The position numbers were made by a program, and so were the translations under genes. Of a DNA stretch of 16,716 nucleotides, positions 13,912 to 16,716 are shown one piece after another (the stretch's first letter is position 1; each line of letters opens with the position of its first letter). The notes below the pieces were generated by a model, which saw only the letters and a list, made by a program, of their open reading frames with translations, was not told the DNA's origin and did not search any database. This DNA is from Bacteroidales bacterium UBA1199. GTDB taxonomy: Bacteria > Bacteroidota > Bacteroidia > Bacteroidales > UBA932. The DNA lies in assembly GCA_002309795.1 (NCBI GenBank), contig DBXZ01000062.1:1-16716 (forward strand), written 5' to 3'.

Positions 13912-14459
13912 CGGGTCATCGCCCGATCCACTCCTTCCAAGGCAAAACATTTGATTGCCTCGACCGCCTGAGTGAGAATCTCAGGCAGCACCCTCTTTTC
14001 TTCCAGCAGCCATTCGCCGAGCACGTAATCGATCTGGCCGCCCTGGGCGAACCCGTGACCGATGCCCACGCGCAGGCGGGCGTAGTCGTCGCTAGCGAGA
14101 CTGTAGTCGATGCTCTTGAGGCCGTTGTGGCCGCCGTCGCTGCCGTGGGGACGCAGGCGGAGGGTGCCGAAAGGCAGGGCCAGGTCGTCGACCACCACCA
14201 GCAGCCGTTCGCGCGGAATGCCGGTGGCCTGCAGCCAGTAATTGACCGCCTTGCCGCTCAGGTTCATGAAGGTGGACGGCTTGAGCAGGGTGAACTTGTG
14301 ACCCTTGAAAGAAACCGTCGCCGTAGAACCGTAGCGACCGGTCGTAAAAAGAGTATTGGATGCCTGAGCCCAGGCATCCAATACCATAAATCCTACGTTG
14401 TGCCGGGTATTTGCATACTCGTCACCGATATTACCCAGCCCAGCAACGAGGTAGTTCAT
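13884..14459 (-). CDS. pth: Peptidyl-tRNA hydrolase
   Basis: Pth cleaves the ester bond of peptidyl-tRNA released from stalled ribosomes and is usually essential. Family features are the N-terminal LVAGLGNIGDEYANTRHNVGF with catalytic His20, KPSTFMNLSG with Asn66, VVVDDLALPFG with the conserved Asp (91 or 92), and GSDGGHNGLKS with Asn112. Length is 191 residues. The ATG overlaps the rplY stop by one base (TAATG), so it is probably translationally coupled to rplY, a gene order seen widely in bacteria. Its 3' end overlaps the Hsp15-like gene on the other strand. Confidence 0.96.
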   Translation of the reverse strand: MNYLVAGLGNIGDEYANTRHNVGFMVLDAWAQASNTLFTTGRYGSTATVSFKGHKFTLLKPSTFMNLSGKAVNYWLQATGIPRERLLVVVDDLALPFGTLRLRPHGSDGGHNGLKSIDYSLASDDYARLRVGIGHGFAQGGQIDYVLGEWLLEEKRVLPEILTQAVEAIKCFALEGVDRAMTRYNHSVIES

Positions 14460-15043
14460 TATTCAGCGGGGGTCTCCTCGGTCGCAGCGGTTGCAGCGGC
14501 ACGGGTAGCCTTGATGGCGCAGACGAGCGTAGCCTTCGGGCTGACAATCTGAATATTGTCGAACGAGAGGTCACCTGCGGAGATCTGCTTGCCGACACCC
14601 AGCGGAGTAATGTCGACGGGCAGTTCGTCGGGAAGATTGTCGATCAGACCGCTGACGCGGAGCTTGCGGACAGCCTGATAAAGCTTACCACCCTGGCGGA
14701 CACCTACGGAGTTACCGAAGATCTTGACGGGCACGTCGATCGTGACGGGCTTGTTGGTGTCGAGCACGAGGAAGTCCACGTGGCGGGCTTCGTCGGTTAC
14801 CGGATGATACTGGATAGCCTGCAGCTTGGCAACATAAGCCTTGCCGTCGACGTTCAGGTCAACGATGTGGGAATACGGAGTGTGGGTGAGAGCCTTGAGG
14901 TCCTTTGCATCGATGGAGAATGCTACATTCTCGATGCCTGCGCCGTAGAGGACGCAAGGAACCTGCTCGTTGCGGCGGACGGCCTTGACGTCAGCCTTCT
15001 TGCCGACAGTGCGGAGACTGCCATTGAGAGTCAGATGTTTCAT
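14459..15043 (-). CDS. rplY: Ribosomal protein L25 / general stress protein CTC
   Basis: This is the long, two-domain form of bL25, which binds 5S rRNA. The N-terminal L25 domain covers about residues 5-90 (VPCVLYG near 28-34, VDFLVLD near 89-95). The CTC/TL5-type beta domain follows to about residue 180, then an Ala-rich tail ending EETPAE. I use the ATG at 15043, giving 194 residues, because MKHLTLNGSLR is the usual family start. The frame stays open eight codons upstream, but no start there fits the family. A full -33/-7 promoter lies upstream, with a structured leader of about 75 bases. The gene is translationally coupled to pth. Confidence 0.95.
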   Translation of the reverse strand: MKHLTLNGSLRTVGKKADVKAVRRNEQVPCVLYGAGIENVAFSIDAKDLKALTHTPYSHIVDLNVDGKAYVAKLQAIQYHPVTDEARHVDFLVLDTNKPVTIDVPVKIFGNSVGVRQGGKLYQAVRKLRVSGLIDNLPDELPVDITPLGVGKQISAGDLSFDNIQIVSPKATLVCAIKATRAAATAATEETPAE

Positions 15044-15066
15044 AATGTCTAAAAATGTGTTACTCA

Positions 15067-15114
15067 AGCCGGAATGGGTCCGGCTCCCATTACACCAAAA
15101 AGGATTCCCTTTTT
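15067..15114 (-). promoter_or_regulatory. Structured 5' leader of rplY: one hairpin plus interlocked inverted repeats
   Basis: In transcript order on the minus strand, a 7-bp hairpin AAAAAGG/CCTTTTT with loop GAAT (15114-15097) is followed by AATGGG, AGCCGG, A, CCCATT, CCGGCT (15091-15067). AATGGG pairs with CCCATT and AGCCGG pairs with CCGGCT. The two 6-bp stems interleave, so they form either mutually exclusive hairpins or a very tight pseudoknot. The element lies wholly between the predicted start of transcription and the rplY ATG. I do not recognise it as a known family. Confidence 0.6.
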
Positions 15115-15123
15115 AGCGGAGCG

Positions 15124-15154
15124 CAAAGGTACGAAAAGTTTCGTGTTCTGCAAA
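15124..15154 (-). promoter_or_regulatory. Complete promoter (-33/-7) of rplY-pth
   Basis: On the minus strand TTTG (15154-15151) and TACCTTTG (15131-15124) are separated by exactly 19 bases, the textbook spacing for a Bacteroidetes housekeeping promoter. Transcription should begin near 15119. Confidence 0.8.
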
Positions 15155-15181
15155 TTATCGTGTTTTAGAAAAGTTTCTTAC

Positions 15182-15189
15182 TATCTTTG
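15182..15189 (+). promoter_or_regulatory. -7 box for the lipid-linked sugar gene set
   Basis: TATCTTTG lies 20 bases ahead of the ATG at 15210. No TTTG -33 box is clear. It is back-to-back with the rplY promoter. Confidence 0.6.
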
Positions 15190-15209
15190 TCATCCCAATT
15201 CCGCCGCCC

Positions 15210-15947
15210 ATGTACGCAGAGAACCGGACCGCACAGTACGATTTCACGATCCTAGTCCCCTTCTTCAACGAGAAGGAGAACGCCGTTGCACTGGAGAACA
15301 AGCTGGGCGCCTATCTGGAACACTGTCCGGTGAAAGCCTGCGTGCTGTTCGTCAACGACGGTTCGACCGACGGCGGAGATGCGCTCATCCGCGAAGCCTG
15401 CACCCGCAATCCGAATTTTTACTTTCTGGATCTGGAACACACCGGGCTGAGCGGCGCGCTCAAGGCCGGCTTTGCGGCCTGCCGGTCCCGTCTGGTAGGC
15501 TATATCGACGCCGACCTGCAGACCGATCCGGACGACTTTGACCTGCTGCTGGCCGAGAGCGACAAGTATGAACTGGTGCTGGGCATCCGCACGCACCGCA
15601 AAGACGGATTCGTCAAACGGGCCTCTTCCAGGATTGCCAACGGCTGGCGGCGGATGATGACCCGTGACGGCATCACCGACACCGGCTGCCCGCTCAAAGT
15701 GCTGCACACCGACTGCGCACGGGAGATCCCGATGTTCAAGGGGATGCACCGCTTCATTCCGGCCTGCGTCCAGATGGTGGGCGGCCGCTGCAAGGAGATT
15801 CCGGTGCGGCACTATCCCCGTACCGCGGGCAAGGCCAAGTACAACCTCGCCAACCGGCTGGTAGGCCCCTTCGTGGACTGCTTCGGCTGGCGCTGGATGA
15901 AAAAACGTTACCTCAAAATCCGCGTCAAGGGCGGCAACCTTGAATAG
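15210..15947 (+). CDS. GT2 glycosyltransferase, polyprenyl-phosphate sugar synthase type
   Basis: GT2 enzymes of this kind move a sugar from a nucleotide donor to a polyprenyl phosphate at the cytoplasmic face of the inner membrane. The fold is clear from TILVPFFNE (13-21), VNDGSTDGG (48-56) and the metal-binding YIDADLQTDP (98-107), then TDTGCPLKV and the PRTAGKAKYN stretch near the end. Unlike ArnC or GtrB, the 245-residue protein has no C-terminal pair of membrane helices, so it resembles the soluble DPM1-type enzymes. A LAB_N membrane protein follows three bases after the stop and a GT39-type transferase comes next, which supports a lipid-carrier sugar pathway for modifying lipid A or another surface glycan. 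The donor sugar is not evident. Confidence 0.88.
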   Translation: MYAENRTAQYDFTILVPFFNEKENAVALENKLGAYLEHCPVKACVLFVNDGSTDGGDALIREACTRNPNFYFLDLEHTGLSGALKAGFAACRSRLVGYIDADLQTDPDDFDLLLAESDKYELVLGIRTHRKDGFVKRASSRIANGWRRMMTRDGITDTGCPLKVLHTDCAREIPMFKGMHRFIPACVQMVGGRCKEIPVRHYPRTAGKAKYNLANRLVGPFVDCFGWRWMKKRYLKIRVKGGNLE

Positions 15948-15950
15948 GCT

Positions 15951-16598
15951 ATGACAAGCAGTTGGTGGGTATATGCACTCGGTTTTACGGCACAGGGGCT
16001 CTTTTCCGCCCGCGTGCTGGTGCAATGGCTTCTTTCGGAGAAGAAGCGCAAAGTGGTTTCGCCCAGCCTTTTCTGGATCCTGAGCCTGATTGCTTCGGTC
16101 ATCTATGTCATCTACGGCTGGCTCCGGCAGGATTTTGCCATCATGCTGGGCCAGGTGATCGGCTACTACGTATACATCTGGAACCTCTGGGCCAAGCAGG
16201 TCTGGCAGAAACTCGGACGGGTCGGCAGCCGGATGGCTGTCACTGCCTTTATCCTGCTGCCTGTCGTGGCCATTTCCGCCATGCTCATCACCCGGGGCAG
16301 CGCGGTGACCGATTCGCTCTTCAAGAACGAAGGACTGCCTCTGTGGCTGCTGCTCTTCGGCACCACGGGTACGCTGATCTTCTCGCTGCGGTTCCTCTAT
16401 CAGTTCATCTACTCCTCGCGCCGCGGTGAATCCATCCTGCCCAAAGGGTTCTGGATCATTTCGCTGACCGGCTCGCTGATTGTGGTCACCTATGCCATCA
16501 TCCGCCGGGATCCGGTGCTGATTCTCGGACAGGGACTCGGCCTGATCTCCTATACCCGGAACCTGATGATATGGAACAGAACCCACTCAAAAGGCTGA
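15951..16598 (+). CDS. Membrane protein with two tandem LAB_N domains
   Basis: LAB_N is a small membrane domain first noted at the N terminus of some lipid-A-disaccharide synthases. This 215-residue protein has two copies, at about residues 8-82 and 136-208, joined by a further hydrophobic segment (about 96-113). The copies align at an offset near 126: Q25 with Q151, SPSLFWILSL with LPKGFWIISL, and LGQ at 66-68 and 192-194. There is no LpxB catalytic domain. The family may help to move or present lipid-linked sugars, but its biochemical role is not settled. The gene sits between GT2 and GT39 genes and overlaps the latter by 28 bases. Confidence 0.86.
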   Translation: MTSSWWVYALGFTAQGLFSARVLVQWLLSEKKRKVVSPSLFWILSLIASVIYVIYGWLRQDFAIMLGQVIGYYVYIWNLWAKQVWQKLGRVGSRMAVTAFILLPVVAISAMLITRGSAVTDSLFKNEGLPLWLLLFGTTGTLIFSLRFLYQFIYSSRRGESILPKGFWIISLTGSLIVVTYAIIRRDPVLILGQGLGLISYTRNLMIWNRTHSKG

Positions 16599-16716
16599 TC
16601 CGTTCACCCTGGGGACGGGCGGGTCTCTATCTGCTGTTGCTGCTGCCGGTGCTGATTTTCCGGCCGCTCACTCCGACCAATGAGTTGAAATACCTCGCGA
16701 TTGCCGACGAGGCGCT
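16571..16716 (+). CDS. GT39/ArnT-like glycosyltransferase, N-terminal fragment (continues beyond window)
   Basis: Only the first 48 codons are inside the window. They encode a short basic start (MEQNPLKRLIRSPWGRAG), a hydrophobic helix (LYLLLLLPVLIF), then RPLTPTNELKYLAIADEA. A first membrane helix followed by an acidic residue in a loop of this kind (here NELKY) is typical of PMT/ArnT-type transferases, which use polyprenyl-linked sugars in the periplasm. The ATG overlaps the end of the LAB_N gene by 28 bases, and the GT2 enzyme upstream would make the donor. The call rests on a short N terminus plus context. Confidence 0.7.
   Translation, partial: MEQNPLKRLIRSPWGRAGLYLLLLLPVLIFRPLTPTNELKYLAIADEA

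Noticed and set aside
15097..15114. The AAAAAGG/CCTTTTT hairpin as an intrinsic terminator
   Set aside because: The stem has only two G-C pairs and no proper U-tract follows on either strand; it is better treated as part of the rplY leader.
15252..16586. A long open minus-strand frame (444 codons) across the GT2 and LAB_N genes
   Set aside because: The translation is rich in Gln, His, Asp and Glu without any domain, while both plus-strand genes are clear.

Overview
The window is a gene-dense, G+C-rich stretch of a Bacteroidota chromosome, most likely order Bacteroidales. Three things point there. Several start sites are preceded by the Bacteroidetes -7 box TAnnTTTG, twice with a TTTG -33 box 19-20 bp upstream. 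Shine-Dalgarno sequences are not obvious. The gene content is typical of the group: a 57-residue histone H1-like protein, M64 and C11 lipoprotein peptidases, a lipoprotein dipeptidyl peptidase III, a 'reverse' rubrerythrin and a LAB_N membrane protein. High G+C would suit an Alistipes/Rikenellaceae-like or uncultured gut lineage, but the genus cannot be fixed from this window.

Layout. 1-1887 (+): the 3' end of infB, then a clostripain-family (C11) lipoprotein peptidase. 1894-3926 (-): thymidylate kinase, a six-TM protein of unknown function, and a rubredoxin/ferritin-like peroxidase, read in that order. 3984-4703 (+): a short, divergent dihydropteroate synthase whose promoter faces that of tmk. 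4712-6001 (-): an M64 lipoprotein metallopeptidase. 6047-9517 (+): dipeptidyl peptidase III followed by an exported AbgB-like M20 hydrolase, ending at a bidirectional terminator. 9595-11637 (-): a DivIC/FtsB-type division protein, an S41 lipoprotein protease and, from its own strong promoter, the histone-like protein. 11688-13911 (+): a tightly overlapping set of CPBP membrane protease, mannose-6-phosphate isomerase and Hsp15-like S4 protein. 13884-15043 (-): ribosomal protein L25/CTC and peptidyl-tRNA hydrolase. 15210-16716 (+): a lipid-linked sugar transfer set made of a GT2 transferase, a double LAB_N membrane protein and the start of a GT39/ArnT-like transferase.

How the genes fit together. 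Housekeeping genes for translation (infB, rplY, pth, hsp15-like), nucleotide and folate metabolism (tmk, folP-like), division (divIC-like) and envelope sugar chemistry are interleaved with six peptidases from different families: C11, M64, M49, M20D, S41 and CPBP. Four of these are predicted lipoproteins and one carries a signal peptide. This suggests an organism that processes peptides at its surface or in its periplasm. DPP III and the M20 enzyme are adjacent and probably co-transcribed.

Most of the window is conventional. The best leads are non-coding: a leader with interlocked inverted repeats ahead of rplY; a perfect 11-bp inverted repeat forming two back-to-back promoters whose transcripts would be nearly leaderless; and face-to-face promoters for tmk and folP. 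The shortened dihydropteroate synthase is the most interesting protein anomaly. I see no CRISPR array, insertion sequence, prophage, tRNA or rRNA. No gene-free gap exceeds about 170 bases.
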